Assembly (NCBI GenBank): GCA_037576195.1 | Contig: CM075103.1 | Coordinates: 30,650,723-30,714,722 of the forward strand | Source: Phytoseiulus persimilis | Lineage: Eukaryota; Arthropoda; Arachnida; Mesostigmata; Phytoseiidae | DNA length: 64,000 nt | Reading direction: 5' to 3' | Shown here: positions 14,078 through 27,700 of the stretch, piece by piece | Layout of the letters: each line of letters starts with the position of its first letter | How positions within the stretch are numbered: the stretch's first letter is position 1 | Made by a program: the position numbers and the translations under genes | The notes under the pieces: model-generated | Told to the model about the DNA's origin: nothing | Database searches by the model: none | Seen by the model: only the letters and a program-made list of their open reading frames with translations

Positions 14078-15074
14078 ATGGCAATAAATTCGTTTGGGCA
14101 AACCCTCATAGACTTCGGAGACACTATGTCTCAGATTAAGGAACCGAGCCCTGATTCAGTAATCAACGTCGTTGATGACGAAGACGACCAGCAGGAACCG
14201 TCGTCGAGTGTCAGCGACGCCTACACCAGGGCGAGTCAAAATGTGACTACTTCGACGTTTGAGGGTAACCTCGGCCATCCCCCTGACCCGTCTAAACTGA
14301 TGTGGTCCCTGTTTCCGGGAGGAACCCAAGCGTTCGGCATGTACGAGATCCAACGCATGGCCATCATCCGCGCCATGAGCCAAGGACCGATGGGATATCC
14401 GATGCCGTCGATCCAATACCCGCCCAGTTATATGCCCAGGATGCCGTACGATGTTCCGATACGACCCCAGTTCGACTCTTCAACAGTTAGTCTTACCACG
14501 AGACCACGCACAGATACGAACGCAGTAGAGCAACCCCTACCTTGTCCTGTCAGCGAACGGCACTCCGCTGTCGCCGCTGCAACTGCACCGATGGACTCGA
14601 AATCCGCAGCAGCTGTGGTAGCTGCTGCAGTAGCGGCGGCGACACCGGCGATGATGAAGCAAGTTGCCGTCGTTCATCCCGTTCAATCGAATCGCAGGCC
14701 CAATTGTGCGCGATGCAGGAACCACGACTTGAAAGTTGCCGTTAAGGGTCACAAAAGACGCTGCCCCTATAAAGACTGTGAGTGTGAAAAGTGTATTCTC
14801 ATCAAGGAACGACAGATTATCATGAAGAAACAGGTTGCTCTCCGGCGCCAGCAGGCACAAGACCAGGAAATGGGCGTAACTCAGGTTCGCTCTATCGACG
14901 ACCTACCTATGAGCTACCTGGGCCCTATTGAGCTTCCTGGGACGAACGTTGAAGTATCGAAAGAAAAACGAAGTAGCGGCAGCAGTACCCACGATATTGC
15001 GGAAAGTGATTTGCCTCCTATAAAGCGACGAAATTTGATTCACGCCAGCGCGAGTTCAGCTTTCTCCTCACTGG
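14078..15074 (+). CDS. dsx: Doublesex/DMRT-like transcription factor, main coding exon (dsx1)
   Basis: DM-domain zinc-finger DNA-binding protein of the doublesex/Mab-3 family, which directs sex-specific transcription in the nucleus. The DM domain is at about residues 207-255: C210, C213, H216, H225, C229, C234, C236 and C239 have canonical spacing, followed by the recognition helix [19 protein letters not shown]. The N-terminus is acidic and low-complexity, with an Ala-rich run at 164-190. The ATG at 14078 is the first after an in-frame TAA in the leader. The exon starts at 14013 and ends at 15074 with donor GTAAGT (CTG G|GTAAGT, phase 1), so the frame reading on to 15133 is intronic. The arthropod Dsx dimerisation domain is not in this exon. 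Its closest relative here is the minus-strand gene at 31 kb. The DM residue after CRNH is Asp rather than the usual Gly in both copies. Confidence 0.93.
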
Positions 15075-18000
15075 GTAAGTTCCTTTTTGCCATACTATCA
15101 CTCAAAACCGCTCCCGCTGCCATGCATAGATAGAGCGGAAACGTTGTGGAGCCGGCGTGCGGAATGCTCACGTCGAATTCTGTTCCGTTGGAGTCTTAAT
15201 TGAGACCGGTGTCGGCCCGATACGCGCGATTAAGATGAAAACTGCCGACACCAGACTAGCGGGACTGGAGCGTTCACATGCGCACGTCTCAATGTTGTTC
15301 TTCGCGTGGTTGCAACATCGATTGCAGACGGAGGATGACATCGTCACCAGCACAGAAACAAAAACTGCTCCGAGATTCGCCCATTTTGAGCAAGTTGCTC
15401 AACCTCCCCAGGCAGTTGCGGAATCCCTACCCAGTGGCCGAAAAAATATCTCTGTGTGACGAACGGAACAGTACGAAGTAAAGCCATCGAGCCGCTGAAC
15501 CCCCGGAATCCCTCCCTCTGATGCTGTCCCAAGGATCGCTGTTCCCAAAATGGAAACCTGAATCCGGGGCTGTACTCGGGCGGAACCCCGACGTATCTCT
15601 GCTGACAAGTCCTAATAGTTTTTCCCATCAGGCCGAGGTGTCAGCTCAGGCGAATGCTCGCGGAAACCACGTGTTGGCGTTAGTTTAGCAGAATAGCGGC
15701 CACTTGTTCGGTCTTGTCTTACGCGTATTGCCAGTCATGACCTACGCTCCGCTCCAAACTGGAGCCTCACCGCTCAGTTCTCGCTCCCCTCATTCGACCT
15801 CTTTGTCTCTCCCGGAATCAAACTCCTTCGCAGTGGAGTATCTCCTGGTGGAAAAGCGTTCCGCGTGAGACATTTAATCGAGTCCGTGTCCCAGCTCAGA
15901 TCCTGCGGAAAAGGATTTTCTACAGCGCCGAGGGGAACACAGCGGAAGTAGAAATTTTGATCAACGAGAATCGCTGATTTCCCGGAGACTGTATCTTCTT
16001 CTGGTGAAATGAGGAAAATAGCTTGTGCGCTGCGGTCCCGCTTAACAGTTGCCCAAATTTCTCACCTCTGAACATCCATCGATACGAGTTTCCTCATGAC
16101 TTGTTTGCTCATTGATGAGCCGTTAAGACGCATGAGGAAAGTTTCGGAAAAGTAGCGCGAATCGAGAGCCGGCACCGAACAACTGATGCGCCATTATCAA
16201 TTCATGGTCAGTCGAAATTTGTCCTAAAGTGGATGCGGAGATGGGGATTAGTGAAGACCCTGCCACTCGAAGTCTGTCGGGATGTTCTATGTCGCGAATC
16301 GTTTCGCTTCGCCCCCCCCCGTGGGGGATCCGAGCTTTCCTCAAAAAATGACTATCTGGGCCTTTTCCAGATGAGAGATAGGGAATGCGTGCTAGGCTGG
16401 CTGACGTTTTTTCGTGCCTTCGTCTCCTCGTCTTAGTAGTTCTCCATGGACCTGGATAGCACATCGCCACCTGAGAGTCCGTCCTCTCAGGGCTGATGCC
16501 AGTCGTCATGGAGGGGAACAGGTTACACTCTTCCGCGTACATGCTCACGGTCGGCCTCAACTTGAGTACGGCATCCGGCGTTCCTCTCTGACGCGTGATC
16601 ATTCCTCCACAAATGAGGAGCTTGAAACTTCTACGATGGTGTTTCACCATGGAATCTTAGCCACGCAGATTTTCGCTTCTGGGAGTCTCTGCTCACCTCA
16701 TGTACGCGGAAAGCGGCGAAGGATCGATCGATGCACTCCATTCCAGTATTTCGTCAACCCATTATCCTGTCAACTGATCAGCGCAGGCGCTCTTGAGCCG
16801 CGTTACCCTTCCCCTCACTTCACTCGGCGCAAACCAAGGAGACTTCTAGGCAGACTCTGAACTCCCGATGCGAGAAATACTGATGCCGACAAGTCGAAAT
16901 CGGAGCCGCGTCGGATAGAGGCCCAATTTCGCAAGTTTTGCTACTGAAGCAGATTGGACGGGAGGGTACCCCCATTTTACCAGCATGCCCCCGACAGGTG
17001 TCCGTATTCGGTGGTCACCCGAAGAAGGAACCGGCCTCGATTTTCTTGAGCGCATGCGCTCACCCCGATCCCCTATCGGCCTCACGAAATGATAACCGTC
17101 GCGAAAACGGGTCTCCGGGGGTTCTGGATGACGACTCTAGCATCCAGGTTTGATGGCGTGGTTTCCCACAGATTACGTACGTGGATTGGGGTTCCATTAG
17201 CCCTCCTATTGATCAGGACGCAGATTACCGACGAGCTACCCAGTACGTATGAGACTCCAGTTTCCGAATGTGTCGAGCTTTCAAACATGACGATTCGGTA
17301 CCGCTCCCGTCCTGAGCCAACCGGAAATCGCCGCTGCTCACACATTTCCATATGCTGGGACCCTGATCACTATGAAAGCTCGACTCGTGATTTTCAAGAC
17401 GCTGAACGCATTCGTGGTCGTTTGAGAGAAACATGCACATCAATTTGTATCAACAGGACTCTTGCTATCGTTTCGACGGAAGTTGTTCGGTGTGCGGGGG
17501 GTTTGATTAGACGACCGGAGCGCGAGCGAGCCGTCGAGCATACAATTGGAGTGCCCGTTCTCTCAACACATGTTCCTAATTGTTCGCCATTCGGGATCAG
17601 TACGGACATGGATTTTCTGCACGCATCTGCATTACTGCTCACACATGGTCCTGTCGTCCAATTAGAACAAGAGAAACTCGCATGTGTTTATTCCCTCGGA
17701 AGTGTTGTGTCGGCAAACTCTTGAGTTCGCGGAGCGATACTCTAAGATCTCTGTTTATCAGCGACATTCCGGAAAGCATTCTAAACAATCCCAGAACTGA
17801 CTGCTAGGATTTTTTCCCCGCTGAGAATCCGAGATTGTCCTAAATCTTGATATCAAACTGTCAGTGTGTTCTAAAGCGACATCCAAGACATCGGTCACAG
17901 CTGAAATACGATCCGTTTACTTTGGAGAGAGCTCTGACTTGAGTCGTGCATGAACTCAAAACAAGAGCACAAAATATTGAGACGCGTGGGAACGTCGATG

Positions 18001-21000
18001 TCATCCTTCGAAAATAGCACTCTTTGCCCTCATATATTTCGGCTAGCCGATAAGTTTCCTCTTGATCTGTCGGTAGAGCCATCGGGCTCTTTCGGATTCG
18101 GCTTTCAGCCCTCGCGCAGCTCACAGACGCTCGTACACAGCGAGCGGATTGTTGGGAGATTCGATTTCGGTGTTGTTTGCGTGATTCCACGATTCCGTGG
18201 CAGTCAACGCACTGGTTCTAAAAACGTTCGATTCCGTTTCCTCCGTCCGCCGTGATGTTTTTCGTTTGCCGGACGCAGGAGGACCACTCACCGGGTGGAG
18301 TTGGGTTCCGACTCAACTCCCTCTACAAAGGTCTGGAAAGAGCCGTAGGTGTCTGTGGAATGCCCGCGAACAGTGACCTGAAGTTCTCACCAATCCTGGA
18401 AATTAGAGATGGTTCCTATTCAGGGCATGTGGAACAGAAACCGAAAGGATTGGAGCTGTTAGATTGGACGGGCACGTCCCGTGAGACGAAAATCACAAAT
18501 TTCACTCCTGGCGAATGCAGACGGGTCTACCGAACGGCTCCAAAGCAGGGAAACGGCGGGCGAACGTCGAATTATTCGGGATTCGAGGCTTTATGATCAG
18601 TTCCGTAGCAATCAAAGTTGAGACACAAGTGTTTGTTATCGCGTGTCATCGGTAACAACATGTCAACTAAAAGGGTTAACAACTCTAGCGGAGCTCCGAA
18701 ATTCTAGAGCCCACTTTTATCTGCGGCAGAGATCCTCCGAACGTTTCGATATGTTTTTGGAGACATCCGGTCGACCTAGGCAATCCTTTGCCCAGTCATC
18801 AGTCGAGCCACGATAACGACAACGCGATAGGGCAATCAGAGAGATGAGGATGAAGTTTGACGCGGAAGCCCGAAGTTCTGCATCAGATTTTTGTTTCTCC
18901 TCGAGAAAAAATCGAAGCTGAGTTCGAAAGTATATTCGTGTTCTACGCGAATCCAAAAAAGCTTTCGAACGAAGCACATGACATTCAAGAGTTACGGTAA
19001 TGGGGTGGCGGCTCTCTCAAGTGTCTGCTCGTAGCGTCAGCCGCTAAACAATCCCCGGATCGAAGCATCTTCTCCGAATCGTGCTGTATAACTTGTGAGC
19101 TTCGGAAAAGAGAAAACTCGGTTTTGTTTATATTTTTAGGAACAATATCTCAGTTGGAGAGGAGAGCGAAAATTCCCTGTTCCCGAAACGCGAAAAATAA
19201 TAACTGTCGAACGCCGGTTCGGTCGCCGGTGTTGCTGCTCAACGCTTGAAACGGTGGAAAAAACAGCCTTGTCGACAACCTAGAATGCGGGTTTTTGCCG
19301 AACTTTGTCCGATCCGGATACCGGTGAACGGTCACCAACTCTTGCTGGCCGAGATGAATTCATGCCAGAACACCACAACATTAGCAGCAACAGCAGTTTA
19401 CACCGTTCGGAGACTTCGTTCGGAGCAGAACGTCGCGTTGATAACGGCAAGCTCGGTGCGAACGATTCAGTTCGAATTTCTCGGCGCTGATTCATCCTCT
19501 CGTTGCGAATCTATTCTCAACTCACACATTGTTGGCTCGAAAGTTTCAATGGTCATGTTTTCCATGGTACCTGCTAGTCCCAGATGTGAGGGGCCGCCTC
19601 GTTCTTGAGATTCAACATCGAAGTCTGATTGGGACGCCTCGGAGTAACGGAAGACATGGGATAACAAATGAGCATGGGTCAAACCATGAGCTGATTGGAG
19701 CAGTTAGAGCAGCCAGTTTACGAAAATCGAAACCGATTCTACCAAAAACGACGTTCTCCGCTGCCAGCATTCGGTTGAACGCAGTGTCCAGTGGCTCATA
19801 TTCCTGTTTCTCCTGGAATGTTCTCTGAGTTTTCCGAGTTATTCGCATGTCAAATCTGTGCCGAGAATATGCAGCAGCTCATTTGATCAGCTTGTTTCCC
19901 GGCAGGTTTTCCAGCAGACCATTTGAGAACGGCGAGAGTGGCAAATGGTGCGGCGGATATTTTTTAGGGAATTTCTAATCACCTTTCGTGGCTCGATTCC
20001 GAGCGAGACTGGCCAGAGATGGCGAGTTTTTCCGTTTCGAAGTGGAGCCGCGCGCTCCATCCGAAGTAGGGAGTCATTAGAGGCGGCCGAATCTTCTCCG
20101 AAATTGGTGCCATAAAGGCAATTTGTATCAGGTCCGCGTCTGGAATCCAGATCCGGGCATTGCCCGACTCATTGTGAGATTGTCTCATAGGCGGGTCATC
20201 CCGATTCATGAACTCGTACTGATCATTGAACGCACTCGTTCAAGGAAGGAGGACACCTTCACTCAGGAGAGCACGCCGTTTAACTTCTCTATGGGCACGC
20301 GAATACCCGTGTTCTTTCTCTGGCAGAACCAGATCGACTCCTTGACAGAATTTGGTGGTTGCCATGTTCAGGAAGAAATGTATCGATGAGCTGTATTTGT
20401 AGTCAAGTCTACTTTTTCAACCGATACCCCGAAGGCTCGTCAGCTGGGAACATTTGAAAGCTTGAGCAGCATCAAGACCGTTTACGAAATCCGTCGGAAT
20501 TGACGGTCACAGGTGTACGCTAATATCATCGGTAGCGATTCCATCCGCGTTCATCTGGTTATAATTGACAACGTAGATGGTGGAGCATCCTGTCTGTCCG
20601 TTGAAAGGTCTGTCCCGCTTCAGTTTTCGCTGGACGGCTCCAAACGTTAAGAATCTTGCGAGAACATGCGATATAGTCAATCAATACCGCTTGTGCGTAT
20701 CCTTCGAGTGCTTCACCGGACGCGAATCGTACGGAAGTAGACAGGAAAAAGTTCCATTGGAAGATGGGTAGAGCTCAGCTCTCCGAGACTCGAAGGAAGC
20801 GGCGAACGAAATTCAGACATCGAATAGATCGACAAGCGTCTTGATTTTGCGTCTGGCTCGCCGATTCTGGTCGCATCGAACGAATATTCTTGCTCTGACT
20901 ATGCGCTCTCGGGGTTCCATTCAAATCAAATAATTCGTCCTTTCCCACGCGTTCAACTATTCCGCTTGTTGAGTTTGCGCGCATCTAACGCTAACTTCGT

Positions 21001-21957
21001 ATTCCTTTCCGAATCTCTAAACGGCTGAGACCACTAAGAGCGCGCTGGCAGCTATCTCCCCGCAGGAGAAAGCGTACTCTATTTCCGTACAGGAACAGAT
21101 GGAACTGTACATCTACGATGAATGGCTGCGGTGATACGGACACTAAACAGACCCTGAGGGAAGCTTGTTCCCATTCCTGTTTAGAGTGCTACTTTGTATC
21201 CATTGCACAGCACCGTTGCTGTTCAGCCCGACCGAAAAGTTTCCTAACTCATCACATCCAGCTGATAAGTGTTTCGTTCTCATAAGTTCCGTTACTGTGC
21301 CGGTGCGATTTCTCATTCGTTGGCGGCAGAACAGTCTCTCGAATATTCAAGATTGTAATCCCAGTAGATTACATCCTTATATCTCAGCACTCGTACACGC
21401 AGCTGGTAGCATCAATCAGTTGTCCCCGAGAATAGAGGACACGAGCCAGCGGTTCACAGCTACTTGCTTGAAGTCTTCCCCGCTAGAAACAGACCTTTGC
21501 CACATACAATGTATACCATCAGAGCTCTGAATGAACCACTGGAAGCATCCCTTCTTGTTGCTAGTCCCATTGGGTGTTTGGCCAGGTCAGCTCTTTGCTT
21601 TATGGAAACAACTCCTCGTAGCTGCATCATGAAAGTACTTCAAGAGCTCGGTCCTGGACGGGCCCCGATGACCCATCAGCAAGTCAACGTGCCTTCGGGA
21701 ATCCCCTCTTCTTTCCCTTGTCTTTGGAAAATATCCGTAGCGGAAGCCATCGCATCTCGAAATGCTGGAGAATCTCTTCGATATTTTCGATCCGACGAAG
21801 CTCTGATTTCCGAGCGAAATATTCAAGGAGGCATCTGTCCTGGGTCGCGAGAGGACTCATTGGGATAGAGGCTCGTTCCTAAACAACACTTGAGGCATGA
21901 GAATCAGGCTACGATCGTTCGCATCCGAAGAATAACGGCAGTCTTCCGCTTTTTCAG
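15075..21957 (+). other. Large dsx1 intron (predicted)
   Basis: It runs from the GTAAGT donor at 15075 to a CTTCCGCTTTTTCAG acceptor at 21943-21957. I searched for an exon resembling the Dsx dimerisation (UBA-like) domain and found none. Open frames up to 211 codons (17089-17724, +) and 175 codons (16123-16650, -) have no recognisable similarity. There is a poly-C run near 16313-16320. Confidence 0.45.
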
Positions 21958-22013
21958 AGTCTTCCTCATCCTCGTCATCATCAGACCCTCGAGTTGACTC
22001 AAGAATCGCGTAG
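21958..22013 (+). CDS. dsx: Predicted last coding exon of dsx1 (Ser-rich tail)
   Basis: The acceptor (CTTCCGCTTTTTCAG) is the best pyrimidine-rich acceptor I noticed downstream of the dsx1 donor. Joining phase-1 G to AG gives Glu, then eight Ser, then DPRVDSRIA and a TAG at 22011-22013. The predicted protein is 350 aa. The downstream DNA (22.0-24.7 kb) changes to an AT- and purine-rich texture like a long 3' UTR, ending at AATAAA 24690-24695. Another frame of the same exon is open for about 40 codons (to a TGA near 22100) and could be used by an alternative splice form. No transcript proves this join. Confidence 0.4.
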
Positions 22014-24715
22014 GCTGTGCGAGCAGCAGACAAGAGAGCAGACGGCTGCTGAACTAGCTAGGCGGCTGGTTGGGAAACAAGCCCGAGCAGGAGAAGGTTG
22101 AACTGGTGAACAGTATACGTGATCATTTAGTCCAGATAGAAGGAAACCACATGCAGATGAAACTACAGGGTAGCAAGCAAGGAATCAAGAAGTCGACTGA
22201 GTGGGAGACTGGCTGAACGATCGAAGGCCGGGCGTTCAGAGGAACCGAGCGACCGACACCGCATGTATTTACATACCATGATTATATATCATACCGACGA
22301 GCTTAAATGACTTGGACAACGAACGACATATTGCTAGAAGTCGACATACTGCTTTATGTATGGAAGATGACTCGTGCAGTGCATTACAGAGATATACGCG
22401 TCTACTCATACGTTGAGCACACGCTCATCCTGCGCAATCTAACTTTCGATCAGAAATGACACAGATCCGAGAGAAGGGACATTCGAAGTGAGGGCATTGA
22501 CTAGGGGACAGAGAGGGAGGTCTTTGAAAGTTTGAGAGAGAGAGGCGGGGGAGAGAGTGGGAACGCCTCGAAGGAGTGTGACCGGGGAACGTGCGAGGGA
22601 TCAAGATGGGAACGATGTAGAGGAGGAGATCGACGACAAGAGTGACGCGGTACAGGAGATGGAGGAAGGCGAGCGGATGAAACAGAAAGCGAACACCGGA
22701 GGCGAATGGATGGTGGTAGAAAGCTCTGCCAGAACGAAATGTACGAAAGAGGGAGCGAGAAGAGCAGGCCAGCCGTGAACACGATTGGGGAAGAAATCGC
22801 ACAGCCGATTGGGCATCATTAAAATCTGAGATAGGAGAGGTGCGGCGATAGCGAGTAGGTTTTGTACGCGTGAAGGAAATCAGAGGTGCAGAGCTAGCGA
22901 GCGTCGATGGAGAGAGGAGCCGCGATGTGTGTCTATTCTTCCTCCATGCAATCAGAAGCCGATAACCAGCCAGAACAGGATGACCTTTTAACTACAACAG
23001 TCTCAACCAAGCAATCATAACAATTTTAACAGATGAGCCGTTTCGAGAAATAGAAAAATAGCGATAAAATTGCTCTCCGGCATCGCCATCAACAGCCGTA
23101 GCTGCAGGTCGATGCTTGCTCTCGTAAACATCATCTCTATGGGAAGCTGATTCATAACCTTTCAGAAGTAACGTGCATTACAATGAATGAGACTCGAGAC
23201 GGAAGCCAGAGCTCCGCCAGGAGTGCGGGGTCATTCATCGGGTGCACACTACCGAACGCAATGGACATGGCTGCTGCTGCTGTTGATGGTTCCAGTCGAT
23301 ACATTCAGTAGCAGGATAACCAGGAGGTGGTCCTTCTCGCCGTCGATACTTGTACTCCCGCAAGAACGAGACGGAGGGGTCAAGTTATAGAGCTGGGGAG
23401 AACCCGAAAGCTAAACACTCCTATTGGACCTTAATCTATTTATATTCATATTCTGTACAATTATGTATTTATATGACAATCTAGGTTCTTCAAATTTCGA
23501 ACAATTAAAGTGAGATGAAACTGTATTGTGCCGCTGAAAGTCCCGAGTTGGGTCGGAATGCAGTTGATGCTGCTGCGCGAGCTGCTTCTTGGTCAGATTT
23601 TTCTCTGAGGCAAGCTGGCCCGTGCATGCTCGCATGCTGAATTCCGATACAAAGTGCCAAATGGCGCCCTGACAGTTGATGTGTGATATGTTGTGAGACA
23701 TCGGAACTGCCACCCACCGTATGTACTTTTGGAAAGTTTTTTGTTAGTATCCTTTTTCGGAAGGGTAAAGGAGGAAAGCGGATTCGAACGTTGGGGTCAG
23801 GGTAGCTACAGTTGGAGCGTCGCTAGCCAGTCAGTCAGATTCTCGCCACGTCATTGTGATCGTTTTCGATGTTTGGAGACGTGATTCGTAGAAGCTGCGA
23901 AAAGAGTAAGTTGAACCCTTGACCAAAAGGTGATCTCGCGGAGGATCGCAAGGCTCATCTGGGATATCTCTGGAAACCCCAGCGTTCGTTTCCGGTGGAG
24001 TTGAACAGACTGTAAACGCTTGTTGTTTGGCGGGCACATTTGGAAAGGAGAGAACCATGTGATTCAATCTCATCAGCTATGTGCATTACTCGAATTCTTA
24101 ACTCGCAGGACAGATTGGTGATCAGTGGCGAACCTCTATGAGCGCATCATGAAATTCTAGAAATTATCCAACTCAGTTGACCGGAGAATACTGGAGTTTC
24201 GCACATTTGTTTTTCCCGAACCCAAGAAATATACTGAAGAGGGGAACCAACACTGGAGAGCGGGTTTCCGACAGATTTCGTGGTATATTTGGAATACGCG
24301 GAGGAAGATATAACATTGAGTCTTTACTGGTTCACCAAAGGCTTACGATCAACGGTTTTCAGTGTGCAGCTTTGACATGTTGAAAGGTTGACAGAGGCAA
24401 GTTACTTTTTCAAACATCAAATTGGAGCAAGAGAAGCAACCGACAAGTTATCGAACGTCTTCAAGAGACTGAGGCGAAGATTACACTTCCGCAGTGAGAA
24501 CCGTTTTTTTCTACGAGGCATCAGATTTTCGATGGGTTAAAAATATGAACAGTGCTATGTTAGATCAACTTACAAAACAATCATCGCTCATATTATGAGC
24601 AATAATGTATTCATAATCATATTCTTATAATCACCTAAAAGGTGCAAGTTGACATCATGAACCCATACATTGTGTGAAATCATCCAATCAATAAAAAAGA
24701 ACCAATTTAATCAAT
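22014..24715 (+). other. Probable dsx1 3' UTR
   Basis: No supported coding sequence. The stretch has many TATTTATA/TGTANA-type AT motifs (for example around 23440-23480), a purine tract (22497-22780) and an AT-rich end (24530-24700). It closes with CCAATCAATAAAAAA (AATAAA at 24690). Assignment to dsx1 rests on position and composition only. Confidence 0.4.
22497..22780 (+). repeat. Purine-rich (GA) tract
   Basis: About 280 bp with strong purine bias on the plus strand, including GAGAGAGAGGCGGGGGAGAGAG near 22532-22555 and many GAAAG/GAGGA units. It lies inside the presumed last dsx1 exon. It could be simple sequence, or a purine-rich SR-protein binding region. Confidence 0.6.
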
Positions 24716-27700
24716 GCGCGGCGAGTCGTCTTACGTGGATCTATACTATACTGTAGCAGTGATTGGATTTCGGATGCTATAGTACCATGCTATAGTAGCA
24801 ATTGGATTTGCATCATACGGAATATGTGACAAGATCTATACCGGTTTAAATCTCGTTCCCCGGTCCTTCAAGATAGGAGAGCATTTGGTCGAAAAATCCA
24901 GCTTGAGCAATGCCGAGCTTCCATGTGCTCTTTCGGAGTCGTCTTGGATGCTCGGTCGACAGCGTCAGCATCAGATTTATCGAAGGCTTCGCTGGCTTCT
25001 CCTGCGGGAACCGCCTAAGACTTCATCAAAGACTTCGTTGCAAACAACGGCAAGCGAAAGAAATCCCCCCTCGGCGTATCTGCGTCCGCTCAGATAAATA
25101 GCAGTTCCACTTGGGACGAATAGTGAGAAGCGTGCAACTGGTCGGATTCTCTGAAAGCACACGCTCCGATGTACACAGAAAAACGGGTAACAGAAAAATG
25201 TTTCTCATGCTGTATGCTGATTGTGACTCCGATGACGTGATCTGGAACTGCGCTGATTATGATGGGGTGGCGGCGCGCGGGCATCGAGTCGGGTTCGGAG
25301 CAGTTCTGCGAAGAACAGCGGATCTGCTTCTGGTTCTCAGATTCGAACAAACCCCAAGTCTTGATCACTCGAGTTTCCGATCCCAGCGGTTAGAAAAATC
25401 CGAACATGATACCGCGTCGACTCGGAGACGAATTTCCAGCCTCATGTACCGCTGCTATCCGCTCGATCTTCGAGTCTTCGTTCCCGTTGCAACCAGTTGG
25501 CAGAGCTCTCTCACAAGAGAGCTAAACCGGATTACGCGGAGCCTTGGTACCTCGCTGGCAGCAACGTTGAGTGCCATGGAGACGTCTGCTTGCGTCTTCT
25601 AACAAATGTTTTCCTTCTAGTCCCATATGAGCGGTTTTCTTACGGGACAGTGGCTAGAGGACTGCATTCGAAGAACTTTTCTGTTTGTGGAAGTTTTATA
25701 TTCTGGGAAGTTGTTGGCGGTTTTGCGGACGGTAAGTTTTTGTCGAATAGGACCCCGTCACTCAGTCAGCCACTGGACCCCTCCGCGTTCCGGTTGGTGT
25801 TGGAGCCCGCCCTGACGGATGTTAATTTTGAAAATAAGTCACGATCACATCATTCCAACGCCAGGAGCTATCGATCGGCGGCTGGGTTACCACAGAACGC
25901 GAACGTCAGATCATGGTAATAATTTCGAGTGCGCTCATTCCGAAAGTTTCCGAAACAACTTCGTATACTACTTGACGCGAGCCTCGGGATCAGAATCTTC
26001 ACCACCTGAGAACAACAGGTGAACTCAATGAAGTTTCTTCTGATTCCGTCGTTTGAGTGGGGAAATGAACTCACTCGTAATAATATAGGCCAATCATCCA
26101 AACATTTGAGTCCATGTCGCCTCCTCAGAGGGAATTTGACGCCGCTGCGTTCATGAGCGCCTCCCTCAGTCCGGAACATGATCATTTCGCTGATCTCGGG
26201 GTTGATTGTTCTCAGCTAAGCACGCAGAAATAGATACATCGCAAGCGCCGTAGACGCGGGTTACTTTTGGAAACATTTGTAACAACTCTCTGCCAGAATA
26301 AATGACGTCAGCAAGAGTGATTCGACCGGTTGGCTCGAATTAGCATCACGAATTTCACTCAACCATCTACTCGCATGCTGGGCTCGTTCTCGTAGTCGGT
26401 GCTGTTGAAGCTGCGACGGGTCATGGAGAAGGTGAGTAGATCTTCTCGCTGAGAAGACTATCGTTTACTTCCAAGCCAAGATATTTACTCAAAAGATCAA
26501 TAAATGATTTGATTGCTTTCGTTTCATCAGCTCAGACATCATAACGCAGCCGTTGGCCTAGTCATCAGCCGAAGACATGTCCGTACAAAATATATGTCGC
26601 GAGTCTATGGCTTCCGCACCGTGAACGGGACGCTTCCTATCAACGTGGTTTCTTTCACACCGATGGCGTTGTCAGTGAGTCGGTATCGATTGCGTTCAAT
26701 TCGAGGTCTGAGTGGCTAAGGAGTCGGCAGCCACGACCCAGCCAGAAAACAGAAACAGCACCGGCGACAAGGAGCCCTTTCTGTTGCGACTCTGCCTTTT
26801 CTTGCTCAATGATTCGGCCCCTCTCGTCGGTTCGTATTTTCGATAGCTAGATGGCCAAGCAACAAACCAGCCGACGTGTGGACTGGTTGAGCGAACTGGT
26901 TGGCTGCGCTTGAATTCGACTTCTGGAGAGAAAACGTGATGAAGGCCAAGTTCATTTCTAGTTGAGCAACATTCGAAATTTTGGAAGTCTCACAGCATTG
27001 GAAAAACCTGATGATCGTTCTCGCCGCTGCCGCCGCGGTCGAAGCGTCGCATCGGAATCACCGCAACGCCGCCATCACCGCCAGCCTGCCGGTCGGTCGG
27101 TCGGCCCAAAGCCAACAGCAACGTGGTCGGTAACAACGTCGGCGAACAGCTTGCTCGCCTGCCTAGTGGCCCGCCGCCCCCTTCGCCTCTCTGCTCGTCT
27201 ACCCCTTTGCCTTCCTCCCTGCCGCCTGGCTGCCTGCTTGTCCCTCCGCCTCTCCGCCCGGTTGACGGGCTGGCTCCCTTGGTCCTTGGCTGCCTCTCTA
27301 TAATTCTTTCTTTTAGCTGCTCTGTCTGCTCCGCCAGCCTAGCAGCCAGTCACAAACCCAGTCTGGCCGCTTTCCCGTCTGTCTACATGCCGTGTTTTCG
27401 TGAGCATGCGGCGAAGTCTGTCTGTTGGTAACAGCAACAGAGAAGGTGGCAGCGGCAACGACTCCGGCGGTGGCTGATGCGAAGGCCCTTCGCCGTTTGC
27501 AGAGCCCTCTGGTGATATTCGATGGAGTTGATATTTCTCTGCGGCTGCCGATCGGCGGCGGTCGGGTGGCCTCGCCGACGATTGCTACGCAAAGCGGGCT
27601 TTCGAACTGCCACTACGAACGGCTTCACTAACTTCTCGTCGGGTTGAGACAGGGTCCTACCGAGGTGGGTAACTCTTGTCGCGTGGCTCGTTGTCCTCTC

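Noticed and set aside
15157-15459. Open frame after the dsx1 exon, considered as a Dsx C-terminal exon
   Set aside because: No acceptor in phase and no resemblance to the dimerisation domain.
25627-25977. Possible two-exon gene using donor ACG|GTAAGT at 25732
   Set aside because: The phase works with an acceptor near 25860, but both frames of the first exon are open and neither product resembles a protein family.
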